A stretch of DNA of 64,000 nt from Plutella xylostella (lineage: Eukaryota > Arthropoda > Insecta > Lepidoptera > Plutellidae). Position 1 is the stretch's first letter. Each line of letters begins with the position of its first letter. The notes under the pieces are model-generated. The model saw nothing but the letters and a program-made list of their open reading frames with translations, ran no database searches and had not been told where the DNA came from. Made by a program: the position numbers and the translations under genes. Shown one piece after another: positions 54,831 to 64,000 of the stretch. Where the stretch lies: the NCBI RefSeq assembly GCF_932276165.1, contig NC_064000.1:4278001-4342000 (forward strand), in the 5' to 3' direction.

Positions 54831-56289
54831 ACTGCCGAGCCGAAGTCGTACCTTCCTTTGTGACCAATCACAATGCTTTTTACGTTTTGTTTTTAATTAA
54901 AATAACAGTTTACCTAATTTACTATACATTCCGATCATGAATAAGTAATAAATGTTATTTTTATGCTTAAATCCTGATGAAAATGTAAAACTGATAAGTT
55001 TTGACTCACGATGATCCAGCACGTTTGTGTCAGTCGCTTTTATAATTATGTATTCTTTTATCACAAGTATTATTACTATTTATCATAGTATTTTATATAA
55101 GATTTTGAAATAGTCTGAGATTTTTCTAAATAGCTTTACAATAGGAAATTCGATTTTCTAATTTATATGCAATTTTCAATATTCTATACTGACATACATA
55201 AATAGTTTACTGTATTATTTTAGTTATAATATACTAACATGACTTAATAATTTTAGCAATTATATTGGTAAAATAAAATTATTTAAAATAAGATTTTAGG
55301 ATTTTTGTCTTCTACTTTGAAATTATTTCTCAGTTACTTAAAGTCCATTAAGAAATTAAATTGTGTATTTGAATTTAGATAACTTTATCGCAATATAATT
55401 TTAGTAATGACAGCTTCTGCTAAAATTATTTTACTGCTTTCCAAATTATCCTTTTTTGCATCATCTGTTCAACTGATTTTTAAGCACTCTGTACATAGAA
55501 TCAATTCTATTTTAGCAATAAAATGGTATTATAAGATAATTGTTGTTTAATTTCAGTCAGGTCATCGTGTGAGTAATCTTATCCGAATTTAAATAAAAAA
55601 GGTTATCAGAACAGAAATTAGTAAACTTTAAAAACGATTGTCAGGCCGACTCAGGCTTTAATTACCTACTGATTATGAATGGGCGTGATAGTTGTCACGT
55701 TGAATCGCACGTTTGTATTGTAATCTCGATAAATGATAGCTATAGGTACCCTAGTAAAGTGTGGTACAGTTTATCAATAATTCACTAAAAGCGTTTTTCT
55801 AAATCGGATGCGGAAAGCTAAAGATCGCATCCAGTGGCATGCTTTAGGAGAGGCCTACGTCCAGCAGTGGACTGCTATAGGCTGATGATGATGTTTTTCT
55901 AAGTATTCAGGACAAAAAGTTTGTTTTAGATAACAAGTGCATTTTTTTTCTACAATGGAAACAACAAATACTTACATTGTTTTTTACTGCTTTATTTAAC
56001 CATATTATTAATTAAGTTACATTAATATCGTTGTCAATTGATGCTAGTACCGAACAACATTGTCGCGCATTTAACCAAACTATTCACAGTCAACTATAGT
56101 TTTACATACTACTTACTACCTACTATCCCGAACAGGATACACATAACTTCTTATAATACCTATTAGAAAAAGACGGCCTATTTCTTATATCATTACGCGC
56201 AATGATCTTTTTCATTGAACTCCAACAACTATTTACTCAGCGAGACCAATTATTCCGATTAGTTCTACTCAAAGTTCATCAAGTGGTAC
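54831..56289. other. intergenic region between convergent genes
   Basis: AT-rich. A plus-strand LINE 3' tail lies at 55803-55893 (GCGGAAAGCTAAAGATCGC, GCCTACGTCCAGCAGTGGAC, TGATGATGATG). Nothing else is recognised. Confidence 0.6.
55803..55893 (+). mobile_element. LINE 3' tail
   Basis: The canonical tail GAGAGGCCTACGTCCAGCAG TGGACTG, ending in (TGATGA)n. It is the cleanest copy in the window. Confidence 0.75.
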
Positions 56290-56294
56290 TTTTT

Positions 56295-56300
56295 TTTATT
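56295..56300 (-). terminator. ACP poly(A) signal
   Basis: AATAAA on the minus strand, about 190 bases after the ACP stop codon. Confidence 0.55.
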
Positions 56301-56489
56301 TCAAACATATTAGTTACTTAATTATTTTTTTAAAGTATTTGTAAAAGTTCAGCGAGCTTAAGTTTGAGTTGAACTAATCAGAATAAAGAAGTGAGACAGC
56401 AGCAGTATACTTATGCCTCGCTCGCTCTTGCGTGAGTAAATGGGAGTTGAAGCTCAATGCTTGGTTTGTTAGTCTGGCGTTGTTTGGGA

Positions 56490-56585
56490 CTAGTTATCTT
56501 CGTCGTACAGGATTGGGGTATCTTCGATGGTTCTCCTGTGTGGTTTCCTGTCGATCTGGGTTGACATGGCTTGCTTCAGTTCGTG
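56490..56585 (-). CDS. ACP: ACP exon 3 (associated peptide end)
   Basis: The acceptor is TTTTTTCTCCAG; phase 0; 31 codons beginning HELKQAM and a TAG stop. The HELKQA start is conserved in insect ACP/AKH precursors. Confidence 0.92.
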   Translation of the reverse strand, partial: HELKQAMSTQIDRKPHRRTIEDTPILYDEDN

Positions 56586-59500
56586 CTGGAGAAAAAATAC
56601 AAAATGGTTATGAGCATTGAGCATAGTTCTGGTTCGTCGAAAAAGAGCGTGCACTAAAGTTGATGCTATAGGCAAGGTAAGAAGCTTTCTTTTGCTTTAG
56701 GACTCATCCCCGACACGTTAAGAACAAAATCCTCCACCACAGTGCGAGTTTTTACACCATTCGAGCAGTGAAAAGTAAATGCAAATTAAGTATTATAAGT
56801 AACGCCGATAGTGGCCATGGCCACCTAGCTTACACGTGCTGCACTATCTCCACCCAAATTCACGATCAGTTTATCTGCTTGACCGGTTGATAAAAGCTCC
56901 AACTAGGCCCTCAACTGTCGCCAGTACCTACGGAGGCGGCCTGTCCACTAAAGGCTATGACGCTAAGATGTGATGTACTACTATGTTACAATACCGTCAA
57001 ACAGAGCGTCAGAGCTAGCGTTACATTGCTTACTGCAATAGATACTGATATAGATGTATTACAAGTATCTATATCTGATGCTGCTGAATAAGAAGACATT
57101 AATACTCACAATGAAGTGCCGGCACACGGTGCTGAACTGCTCGCAGTCGAGTGCCAGCTGCGGCGCGGACCGCTTGCCGCCGGTCCAGTCGCGGCTGAAC
57201 GTGATCTGCGCCGACACCAGCGCCGCCGCCGCCAGCAGCGTCAGCAGCGTCGCTCCTCTGCAGGAAATTAAAAATATTATATGTATTGTGGAGACATCGA
57301 GCGACTCACATAAATCGAGCGAGCTCCAGTGATCGCCGAGGTTAAGCAACACATGGCATAGTCAGCCATTGGATGGGTGATCTATTTCAAGTGGTTCTTT
57401 TCTGGACGCTCTCGTCCGTCCTTCGGACGGCACGCCGTGGGTCCCGGTTGCTGCTTCGGCAGCAGTCGTTAAGCCTAGTCAGCTTGAAAACATCTGACAG
57501 CAGTCGGATTGCCCACTTACCCGACAACTCTCTCAGCACAAGCTTACTTGTGTTGGGGTCCACCAACCCGCACTTGGCCAGCGTGGTGGACTATACCAAA
57601 AACCCTTCCTTCATTGGAATGGGACCCGAGCCCCAGCAGCGTCACACCTCAATATAAAATAATATGTGGGGACGTATCACACACGGCCAGTCCACCCAAA
57701 ACTAGGCAGAGCCTGTAATATGGGCATCGGACAGCTGATATAGGTACTTACAGAGATAGGTACATAGATAGCTACATATTATAAACATATCAAGACCCCA
57801 GTACAAATATCAGTCTTTAAACAAATATCGTCCACGGCCGGGAATCGCACCCGGAACCTTCGGCATAGTGTCAGTAACTAATCACTACACCATTCGGTCG
57901 TCTAGAAATAGGAATGAGGAAGGTTTGAAGGCACCACGATTGGAAGTCGAAACGTGCCACTCTCGCTCTATCCCATTGAACCTACCTAGGCAAGTGGGTA
58001 ATTACAATCTGTTTGGGTAAGTTCGACAGGGAACCCCGGAGACCCGGACATGTTTCAGCTGTAAGATAGGCGATAATTCGGTTTACATATACTTAGTAGG
58101 TACTTATAGGTAAATGTGCATTTTTTAAGCTACTACACACCATCATGATACCTATGCACGTCTGGAAACGACATTGGCAGTTTGTAGAAAATATACTTAA
58201 CTATCACTCAGCTCAATCTTGAAGATTACACTTGCTAGCTCTAGCTCAGTTTGTAGATACTTTCACTAAAGTCAAAATATAATTAATTAAAGTACCTATT
58301 AAGAGGCACACACGCACAGCCAGTAAATACTCTATTGCAGGATATTCACGTCCACCAAGACCAAGACCCTACATAAAAGCGGGTTGGAGATGTGAAACCG
58401 CAGAAGCATTTAATATCCAAGACCTGATAAAAAAAAAACTGGGTTAGCACCCGGTATAATCCTTGGCACAGCAGTACTAACCACTGCGCCTTCCGGTCAT
58501 TGAATCGAATCATCATCGGTAATCGAATAGGTACCTACTTAAACGCAAGTGTATCATACTTCTTTCACATAAGGTCATTTTAAAATATGGAAATGACGGC
58601 TCTCAAAATCTGCAAGCTGAAGTGGCAGTGGACCTGCTATATCAGTGGAAAAACCGATAAACGATGGTTCTCGAGTGGAACGCCCTCCGGCCCGCTGGAC
58701 CGACCACCTTTAACTGATAGATAGGTATAGCCGGTGGCTGGATGAGGAAGGCCGAGAACAGAGTGTTGTAGCGCTCCTAGCCTAGGCATATATGCTGTCC
58801 AGCACTGATGATGATGATGAATTCACATAAAAAGGTGTAGGAAATGTGGTGTGGGTTTCTAACTTAAAAAGCAAAACAATGCTTGCTAGTAATCGGATTT
58901 TCAATCTCGCATTGCTATCGCGGGAACCTATCACAGATATAATGTGACACGATAGTAAATTATCATCACCAAACTTTATGCAAATATAACAAAGTCACTT
59001 TCAAAATCACGTGCTAGGTAACATTTTTTCTATTTTTATGAAAACAACAATACACAACAAGTTTGTATAAAGTGAACCCATGGAAGTAATAAGTACTTAA
59101 GTACCTATTACTTCCATACGTGAACCTACGAACTGAAATTTTCCCGTATGCACCACAGAGATAGTACGCAACAATGATGGAAATTCTGATAAAACTTAGT
59201 ATTGTCAAAACTTAACTTTCGTATAAAACTGCGATGCGACAGTTTTCGAGCATTTCCCCTAAAAAACCGTCGCAGTTCGTCAGTTTTGTGTACAAGTCCA
59301 TATTTATTCGTACATGAGTTTAGCAATCTTACATACAGGTGGCAGGAAGTATAGGTAGATACGTATGTAACTATGTATAATCTAAGTAAGTACACAATCT
59401 TATAGCCGTGGGGTATGATTTTTTATCAGTTTATTTTGTATCAAAATTATATCTAGGTAGGTATATTATTTAATATATACTGTTGCTAACGTAATTTAAA

Positions 59501-60257
59501 TATTTTTATCAGATATCTGTATTGTGGTTGGAAAATGCCTGGTGAATGTTATCATCGGAAACTTTGAAAGATTATCAAATCAAAATCAATTCTTTATAAT
59601 ATGGTAGGCATTCACGCCTAACAACAAAAACACATGATTTTATTTATGCCCACTTGGTACATTACTTTATCTTATCTGTTCAATAATATACATAAGCACT
59701 GTGATTAATGTTATCATAATAAAACATTCGGATGTTTTCACCAGCGAATAGGGATAGGGAAGGGACTTTTAACTTTATCAAGCAGCTTAAAAAGTTAGTT
59801 ATGCCACGATTGGTAATTTAAAATAAGTCCGAAGTTCTTTTTACCCCGTTCTCAGATTTCACAAATATATATGTTTTATGGGTAGGAAGAAGTGCATTGC
59901 TATTGCTGCACATATTATTGTGATTAAAAAATAAAGTATAGGTACTTACTTATGGAATAGTTAAATTCTACAGAATATCTATGTACATACTAGGCTATCT
60001 CATAGGTTTACGATTGCACTGTTTAGCCAATCTCACTTCATATCATCACCGACATAATTATGGATATAGGCCTATGATGATTGATAATGATAATGATGAT
60101 GAAGACGCCAGAAACTTGTATCATGCAAGTCACCAATAATCTCTCCCAAGAAAAGCCACACTATAACAGCACCTAGATAAATCCTATCTAAACAACCGGA
60201 AAAGCCTGAAAAAAGCTTGCAAGTCTGCGAAACTCACCTGCAAGACAGGACAGTCAT
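56490..60257 (-). CDS. ACP: AKH/corazonin-related peptide (ACP) precursor, 3 exons
   Basis: ACP is a secreted insect neuropeptide related to adipokinetic hormone and corazonin, and acts on its own G-protein-coupled receptor. The joined exons (60257-60238, 57257-57110, 56585-56490) give 87 residues. A signal peptide of about 23 residues has a leucine/alanine core (LLTLLAAAALVSA). The decapeptide QITFSRDWTG follows, then GKR, where the Gly supplies the C-terminal amide and KR is cleaved. The associated peptide has the usual cysteine pair (DCEQFSTVC), then RHFI and HELKQAMSTQ, and ends at YDEDN. N-terminal Gln should cyclise to pyroglutamate. Moth ACPs I know of are near-identical (QITFSRDWSG), so Thr at position 9 is a small variation. 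Phases agree at both introns. A TATA box and a poly(A) signal are in place. Confidence 0.95.
57110..57257 (-). CDS. ACP: ACP exon 2 (signal peptide, mature peptide, Cys pair)
   Basis: The acceptor is AATTTCCTGCAG and the donor ATT|GTGAGT. It is 148 bases, and together with AG from exon 1 makes 50 codons. It holds the hydrophobic core of the signal peptide, QITFSRDWTGGKR and CEQFSTVCRHFI. GC-rich compared with its surroundings. Confidence 0.95.
57293..57645 (+). mobile_element. 5S rRNA-derived SINE
   Basis: GATCGCCGAGGTTAAGCAAC and CATTGGATGGGTGATC reproduce the 3' half of arthropod 5S rRNA (GATCACCGAAGTCAAGCA ... CTTGGATGGGTGACC), including the internal promoter region. A body follows with TTGCTGCTTCGGCAGCAGTC, GTTGGGGTCCACCAACCC and a CCCAGCAGCG end, as in widespread lepidopteran repeats. 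Its start is only about 35 bases upstream of the ACP exon 2 acceptor. Confidence 0.7.
57662..57905 (-). mobile_element. tRNA-derived SINE (51702 family)
   Basis: A full-length relative: GGGGACGTATCACACACGGC at one end; antisense B box GGGAATCGCACCCGG and A box region at the other. No clear target duplication. Confidence 0.75.
58440..58500 (-). mobile_element. tRNA-like SINE scrap
   Basis: CAGTACTAACCACTGCGCC is an antisense A box region. The B box is eroded. Confidence 0.4.
58600..58820 (+). pseudogene. LINE reverse-transcriptase C-terminus with (GATGAT)n tail
   Basis: KICKLKWQWTCYISGKTDKR and LDRPPLTD fragments line up with the KLKWAGHI...GRPPTRWTDD region of lepidopteran LINEs. It ends at CAGCACTGATGATGATGATG. 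Stops are present. Confidence 0.6.
60238..60257 (-). CDS. ACP: ACP exon 1 coding part
   Basis: ATG at 60257; six codons MTVLSC plus AG, then CAG|GTGAGT. The start is the first ATG downstream of the TATA box other than an upstream GCATGTGAG near 60292, which is followed almost at once by TGA. Confidence 0.9.
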
Positions 60258-60340
60258 ATTGGATGTCCCAGGAAGTGCCTCCAGTGGCTCACATGCAATC
60301 CACAGGTGTTGGTATTCTGCGGCGGAGGGCACACTCCCGG

Positions 60341-60350
60341 CTTTTATATA
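60341..60350 (-). promoter_or_regulatory. ACP TATA box
   Basis: TATATAAAAG on the minus strand, about 85 bases before the start codon. Transcription is expected to begin near 60310-60320. Confidence 0.75.
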
Positions 60351-61187
60351 GCCACTCGGGGGCTTAGGGGAGTCCTGATTCAATGCTTCGATAGGAAAGC
60401 TTTGTCGACTTTATCAGTGGGCGGAAAATGTGTGAAAGAGATACCTCCACTTTACTGTAATCCCTGTGTGGGCTCGTAAAGGAAGTACCTGGGTGTCTGA
60501 AACTACTGAGTTTAATGCACTTTGTTAACAGAAAGAGTTGGTCTGGTCAAATATTAAACACATACTTACCTACCTACTAACAAAAACACAAATCAGCGTA
60601 CCTATAGTATAGAGTGTTCGATCAACGTAGGCTGACCATTTTTTCCGTGTATTTTTTTCCATATTATTAACTAACCTGAGCTGTGCTGTACTTATTGTAA
60701 TCGTCGTTGCTCTTTCAACATCATCAGCAGATTCATGATACTACGTGGCAGAAACAGCCACGGTATTCGTCCCACATATTTTCTCTTTCACAAAATAGGA
60801 AAAACTTTCGTTTTCCTCCCATGTATTCGTGGAAATCGTAGATACGGGAATCGGGTAGATATTTACGCATCTAAGGCGGCCATAAAATGATATTTGTATC
60901 GTAACATTTTTCACAAATAATATGCGTATCGTTGATGGCCGCACCTGGGATCTCTGTACCCGCATAATTTCATTTGGCAATAATAGCTGGTGACGTAATG
61001 GGACCTTTATTGAACCAACTTACCTTTGTATAGGACCTACCAAGGTCTACTGAAACTAGCTATAAATACATAAATCCCCACTTAGGTACTTACTTCACAG
61101 TAAAAAAAATAAGCTATTGCGAATCGCGATCATAATTCATATATAGGAAGGAGTATGTTGTAAAAGGGGAATAGTAACTAATATTAA

Positions 61188-61379
61188 GCTGAAAGACGAA
61201 GACTCATGCAGTCATCCTGAACAACTTTTATGTTACGGGTGCCGTTTCAATAAAATTCGTGTTTTTTTTGCTTTCTCATGGAAACTTTTTTGTGAGTTTA
61301 TACCATGTTAGACACTTTTGATCCCCTGAGTCACCAGCACCACCCCCTTATTACCCCTTTTTGCAACATGCTGTATAAC
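61188..61379. mobile_element. degraded member of the TACAGGGTGTTGC MITE family
   Basis: GTCATCCTGAACAACTTTTA, CCTGAGTCACCAGC and TTTTTGCAACATGCTGTATA match the 5693 element in order. Confidence 0.5.
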
Positions 61380-61629
61380 AATGGTACTCAATAAATATAA
61401 TATAAAATGCGGATTCTCTCTAGCCTAGCTAGATCATTCTCAATTACCTACCTTACTTGTGTGCAATGAACTTTTATTAGAGAATATGCGGCCCTGTAGC
61501 CTTGTTATGTCTTACGAGAACTCATTATTTGCCCCAAATACTTACATAAGCTGCTGTTCGTCGTAAAAATCGTGAATTCGTGAAGAAAGTAAAAAATCTT
61601 TTCAACGACTACAACTTATCTAATTAGAG

Positions 61630-61795
61630 TACATAGGGCGGTCTTCTCGCTTATAGCGATATCATCCAGATAACCCTTGGATGGATGGAAAAACAGACAT
61701 CTACAAGTAACAGTTAACCACCTGTCCCAGCCGGGGATCAAACCGGGGACCTTCGGCATAGAACTCAACGTCACTAACCACTACACCCATCCATA
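61630..61795 (-). mobile_element. antisense SINE/LINE tail plus tRNA-like head
   Basis: AGGGCGGTCTTCTCGCTTAT resembles the tail at 12955. Beyond it are an antisense B box (CGGGGATCAAACCGG) and A box region (CACTAACCACTACACC). Confidence 0.5.
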
Positions 61796-63347
61796 TTCAT
61801 AGCGAACTCATCAAACAGTGGGAACTGTTTGATGAGTTATATATTATAAATAAACGAGATTTCCTAAGTAGGTATGCCATGGTAAGTATATTCCTAATCT
61901 GGCAAAGCAAAGCGTTTCAAAGGCTTTGTAAATCTTCGCCCACATCAAAATGAGATCGTGTCTTACAGAAAAGTATCGACACTGAATATACGACACATAA
62001 ATATTAAATTGGCGACAATGGGAAAGTACGGTTAGCAATTTCTACTGGTACCTACTCGCCTACAAACATTCAATGACCTATAACTAATAACATGTAATAA
62101 GTATCGTTATCCGTCAAAGAATTCCTAACTAAATCAGCCAGGTCGATTCATGCTTTTTAATCAAATTTATACCAAAAAATCCTATTTTCATCGGAAAATA
62201 GGGTTATGTTTTTTGCTATCGGTCCACCCTTAGTTTATAAAAGGAATGGCCGTGTCCACCTGCTGTGTCCACACGCTGCTTATTTGAATACATCACCTTT
62301 CTTCTGTGATACTGTCAAAGAATAGACATTCAAAGGAAAACTATATCTGGAGTCTGCGGAGACCTTTATCTGTAGGTAATCCCTTGACGATGCGTTAGGG
62401 CCCTGATATTATCTATTGTAGTACTTAGGTAAGTATAAATAGGAATCATGAAATCATTGATTACCGATGCTACCCGCCGGATACGTTTGTTAATAAAAGA
62501 CCATAGAGTTTATTTTTACACAAAAAAAACGTACCTACTGTACACTGTGCCCTGAAAATTGTGAATACCCGCGCCTAATACTTAGCGCATATAATACTTA
62601 CCTACTTAAAAATATTGCAAATTGGCAATCAATAACTCAGAATCATCCAGTGAAGAAGACATCATGGCCTGCAGTGGACTATTAGGGGCTTTGTGTTTGT
62701 TTGTTTTGTGAGACAGGGAAACCTCAAAGCATGTTAGATAGATGCGGCATGGAGACACAGCATGTGCCAACTCTCGGCCAACGCTAAGATTAGATAGTCT
62801 TTTCTAGTCGACCCAGCACGTTTGATACAATGTTGGTACTATCTTTTATACATAATAATAATACGATAAATTGTGCATTTTGCCCTCACTAATTGGCAAC
62901 AGGTTTTGTTTTTGACATCGACCAAGTAAACAAGGCAACATGTATCCATGATTCAGTATCTTATCAGCGGAAAGAGAAAGAAGACGTATTTTTTAATTAC
63001 TTTATTGTTAAGTAATATAAATAAGTGTGCAGTGTAATGATTGCCTGACTCGAAATAGTGTAGCATCAGCTGATTCTGATACTGTGGTGTATATTCGTTA
63101 TCAGTGGAGGTAAGACCTGCCTACCTACTTTATTTTGTAAATAACCTCATAGACGTGTGTATTTCATAATGTCAATGTTTCTGTTCATGTCATTAGTAAC
63201 ATAATATTAAAGATAAACTATGCAGTACCATATAAATAATATCCCTTTTTACAATTTGTGGACTTTTCCTGCTTTGTAAAAGATGTCATAAAGATAATTT
63301 TCCCATCGGACTGTCCATTAAAAATGATAACAATGTACCTAACGTCC

Positions 63348-63950
63348 TACACACTATTTGTATCACATTCATGAAACCTTGCAAATACACTTAGTTCCTA
63401 TGCATTTGTAACATAATATACTTACTAATGATGGCATTTACCTAAGCAATAATTAGGTAATTCCGAATTTCGGATAATTCCTACTAACGAATTGCATTCC
63501 TTCTCTCTTTTAAGTCTTAGGACTGTGGTGGTCATGATGAAATAATAGAAGCCTCCTTGTACATATAGTGCAGGTGGGTTATTCCGAATTTCGGGTAATT
63601 CCGATTTTTGCCAATTTCTTCAAACGCAGCCATACTTTGAACCGAGGAACAACCCAAGCAAGGTAGAAGATTAAGTTGCCATCAAGGTGAATCCACGGTT
63701 CAAAGTATGGCTGCGTTTGAAGAAATTGGAAAAAATCGGAATTACCCGAAATTCGGAATTACCTAATTATTGCTTAGGTAAATGCCATCATTAGTAAGTA
63801 TATTATGTTACAAATGCATAGGAACTAAGTGTATTTGCAAGGTTTCATGAATGTGATACAAATAGTGTACAAGGAGGCTTCTATTATTTCATCATGACCA
63901 CCACAGTCCTAAGCCTTAAAAGAGAGAAGGAATGCAATTCGTTAGTAGGT
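63348..63950. repeat. rearranged inverted repeat around a MITE
   Basis: Segment A (63348-63475) and segment B (63480-63562) reappear inverted at 63745-63868 and 63869-63950, but in the order A-B again where B-A would be expected. A palindrome (GGGTAATTCCGATTTT to AAAATCGGAATTACCC, about 63590-63755) lies between them. Confidence 0.75.
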
Positions 63951-64000
63951 AAGTACGAGTATGTATGATTTTCAAGTGAAGTTCCATGAACTTTAACTTG

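Larger units (their letters stand above)
57258..60237. other. ACP intron 1
   Basis: Holds a 5S-derived SINE close to the exon 2 acceptor, a tRNA SINE (57662), a further SINE scrap (58440) and a LINE piece (58600). From 58830 to 60230 I see only AT-rich sequence. Confidence 0.6.
60351..64000. other. upstream flank of ACP, no gene recognised
   Basis: ACP regulatory DNA is expected in the first few hundred bases, but I cannot name sites. Downstream are repeats (61188, 61630, 61728 and 63348-63950). A TTTATAAAAGG box at 62236 on the plus strand has no convincing coding sequence after it. Confidence 0.5.

Noticed and set aside
57293..57365. 5S rRNA gene
   Set aside because: Only the 3' half of 5S rRNA is present and a SINE body follows.
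62236..62300. TATA box and possible gene start on the plus strand
   Set aside because: TTTATAAAAGG is present, but no coding exon or splice donor with protein-like sequence follows.

Overview
This window looks like insect, most likely lepidopteran (moth or butterfly), nuclear DNA. It is AT-rich with long introns. It is full of lepidopteran-type interspersed repeats: tRNA-derived SINEs, a 5S-rRNA-derived SINE, non-LTR retrotransposon 3' tails ending in GATGAT runs, and many short palindromic MITEs. There are no bacterial operons, Shine-Dalgarno sites or CRISPR arrays. Only two host genes can be supported. Nearly all long open frames outside them are chance frames or repeat shadows.

Gene 1 (plus strand, from before base 1 to 54409) is anillin (Drosophila homologue: scraps), the actin/myosin/septin scaffold of the cytokinetic ring. 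I traced 19 exons with matching phases, about 1,078 codons. They cover the NNWEDD motif region, the actin-binding region, acidic linkers, the anillin homology domain (Rho-binding coil plus C2) and the C-terminal PH domain. The extreme N-terminus lies upstream of the window. One exon (43618-43765) has one C too many in a C8 run, which breaks the frame. A GC-rich, CCAAT-containing stretch before the fourth exon may be an internal promoter.

Gene 2 (minus strand, 60257 down to 56490) is the AKH/corazonin-related peptide (ACP) precursor. It has three small exons, a TATA box and a poly(A) signal, and encodes an 87-residue prepropeptide with the decapeptide QITFSRDWTG followed by GKR. It converges on anillin.

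The most unusual property is a repeated architectural accident in anillin. Five exons (starting at 1558, 40206, 49402, 50196 and 52003) have their 3' ends, with the adjoining 5' splice site, copied in tandem into the following intron. A decayed sixth copy lies at about 42889. The extreme case is a 30-bp unit repeated 23 times at 40331-41013, in which 21 consecutive units carry a possible donor. All 21 are in the same reading phase, and the frame stays open to the 21st. Another case (50190-51261) carries twelve copies of a motif close to the CTCF consensus, one of which overlaps a splice acceptor.

The introns hold the mobile elements. A tRNA-derived SINE at 44284 and 48609 has matching target-site duplications and is split by a 4.1-kb foldback element with arms of about 1 kb. 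A 2.96-kb element with CACTG ends (20432-23388) holds a probable broken multi-exon reading frame on its minus strand. A 128-bp inverted repeat of very recent origin lies beside the 30-bp array.
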